Shown here one piece after another: positions 62,727 to 64,000 of a stretch of 64,000 nucleotides of DNA (the stretch's first letter is position 1; each line of letters begins with the position of its first letter). Source of the stretch: Trema orientale. Its lineage: Eukaryota; Streptophyta; Magnoliopsida; Rosales; Cannabaceae. The notes below the pieces were generated by a model that was not told the DNA's origin, did not search any database, and saw only the letters and a program-made list of their open reading frames with translations. Both the position numbers and the translations under genes were made by a program. The stretch lies in the NCBI GenBank assembly GCA_002914845.1, contig JXTC01000137.1:155925-219924 (forward strand), written 5' to 3'.

Positions 62727-63856
62727 TTACAATGGAACTTTTGCTGGTGTACCTGGATCACGAGGATACTTCCTTGGTGTGGGACGAGCTTTTAGACATA
62801 CAACGACAGTTCTCTGTCCATGTGGACTTTGGGATTCCACTGGATGGAAAAGGATAATATGAGTAAGGAACCAGCACTACGAATTTATGGATAGTAATCT
62901 GTAATTTTAGCAATATTTCAAGTATTTTAGATATCACATTTTATCCAAAACCAAAAAAAAAAAATTTTAAAAAAAAAAAAAAGAAAGAGCTCACATCTTA
63001 TAATTTAGGAGAATTTCACATAAAGTCAAGAGGTTATCATGCACGAATGACATTAACATCACACATAAGAGCACCAAACATTCCCGTTCCTACCAGAAAG
63101 CTAAAACAAACAAAAATGCTGCAAACCATGTCAACCGTCTACACGGTTGAATATTTGACCATAATATAAATTTCTGCCTGAGAAAGATGCAAATGACATC
63201 AATTCAGAACTCTTAGCATTGCATGATCTTACACGGTTAAAATGAATAATTCTTATCAATTAATAAGAAGTTACCAATTAGTTGTACAATCTTATAATTG
63301 AGCAGCAAGTCGTGCTGTTTAATTTATGGCTGTTCGGGGAATAAAAGGTCTCGCACTCTTGCTTGAAAAAAAGATTTAGAAAAGAAAAAATTCCGTGAAA
63401 ATGAAGGTTAATTTATTGTAAAGAAACAGCGTAGCTAGTCTTAATATCATTCCACACAAAGAAACATACCAGAGCATACTTGCAATTTGGAAGCACCCAT
63501 TGTTTCAATAGCTCTTTCTGCATTTGTAACTTCCATCTATTCAATACAGCATACAAGAACTCAGTCATTCGAAAATGTGAAAAAACCTTGCTGCAGTTAG
63601 ACCGTAGAAAACCAAACACACCTCAGGATCATGGCCCTTCGCAGCCACAAATAAACCACCAACACGAACAAAAGGAAGACAGTATTCGGCTGACCATCAT
63701 AAAGTAAAGAACCAAATTTAAGTCTTGTAAAAATACACTGTGCGAACCATCAAAACAGAGTATTATGCTTACCTAAGATTCTCATTTCAGCAACTGCTCT
63801 GGCAACTGCTACATCAAATTGCTCTCTGAAACATTGATTCTGCCCCAAATTCTGTC
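62727..63856 (-). CDS. rsmG: RsmG-family (GidB) rRNA small-subunit methyltransferase, 3' part
   Basis: Bacterial-type enzyme that adds the 7-methyl group to a guanine of 16S rRNA; in plants a nuclear gene whose product is expected in plastids or mitochondria. Four 3' exons seen: 63773-63856, 63622-63689, 63470-63536, 62727-62839, all GT-AG and in phase. The joined product reads NQCFREQFDVAVARAVAEMR, then ILAEYCLPFVRVGGLFVAAK, GHDPE, EVTNAERAIETMGASKLQVC, PHGQRTVVVCLKARPTPRKY, PRDPGTPAKVPL-stop. DVAVARAVAEM and GGLFVAAKG are RsmG landmarks near the end of the SAM-binding fold (compare ALKG of the bacterial enzyme). The N-terminal half, with transit peptide and SAM motif, lies beyond the window. 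The first listed exon could instead start at 63838. Confidence 0.88.
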
Positions 63857-64000
63857 CTATAACAAAGTTTAAAACATTCAGGCCAATATTTGAAGTAACT
63901 GGTGGGAATATCTTAATCCAGAAGTTCCAAAGATAATCTAAAAGTACATGCATGTTGATGCTACATTTTCTAGTGCGTAAAACAAAAAATAAACTCAATT
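63857..64000 (-). other. Intron of the RsmG-like gene
   Basis: Upstream of the acceptor TTATAG|GACAG I see no further exon before the window edge, so this is probably intron. Confidence 0.5.

Overview
This is a nuclear window from a flowering plant, most likely a eudicot. Genes have many short GC-richer exons in very AT-rich introns, and the transposon families are typical of plants. The gene set is plant-type: an LRR-XIII receptor kinase, plant NAGLU, DCP5, a JINGUBANG-like WD40 protein and an RsmG-family methyltransferase. I cannot name the species. Two single undetermined bases (22475 and 42650) and one 615-base N run (34737-35351) show it is draft assembly.

Layout. 1-3.6 kb: a decayed LINE on the plus strand. 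3.6-7.34 kb (minus): a 13-exon LRR receptor-like kinase (601 aa, residues for catalysis intact). 7.3-11 kb: intergenic, with a perfect hairpin and a truncated SINE. 11.05-19.47 kb (minus): a 19-exon alpha-N-acetylglucosaminidase (819 aa) whose introns carry a Helitron and a SINE; one intron has a GA donor and another a GC donor. 19.9-28.83 kb: a transposon-rich block with a long-TIR MULE, a 73-bp minisatellite and a broken 4.2-kb hAT that itself carries a MULE-type MITE. 29.6-33.35 kb (minus): DCP5 (542 aa, 7 coding exons) with a non-coding leader exon at 34651-34736 that runs into the N gap.

34.3-41.6 kb: the most unusual part. The DCP5 leader exon and the end of its 5'-UTR intron occur twice. 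The second copy is split by one hAT inserted into another hAT, each with target-site duplications that I could read. 42-54.9 kb: gene-poor, with a MULE-type MITE (42354-42846), a fossil Copia retrotransposon (46594-50507) and a further MITE (54237-54514). 55.01-56.38 kb (plus): an intronless, GC-rich WD40 gene with a poly-asparagine run. 58.4-58.8 kb: a second LINE scrap. 62.7-64 kb (minus): the 3' part of an RsmG-like rRNA methyltransferase gene that leaves the window.

The genes do not form a pathway; as usual in plants they are independent neighbours. No wholly new system is evident. The best leads are the duplicated DCP5 leader split by nested hATs, the GA-AG intron needed to keep NAGLU in frame, and the minisatellite built from paired GGAAACC/GGTTTCC dyads. 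All exon models were made by eye from splice signals, reading frame and remembered family sequences; no alignment or expression data were used.
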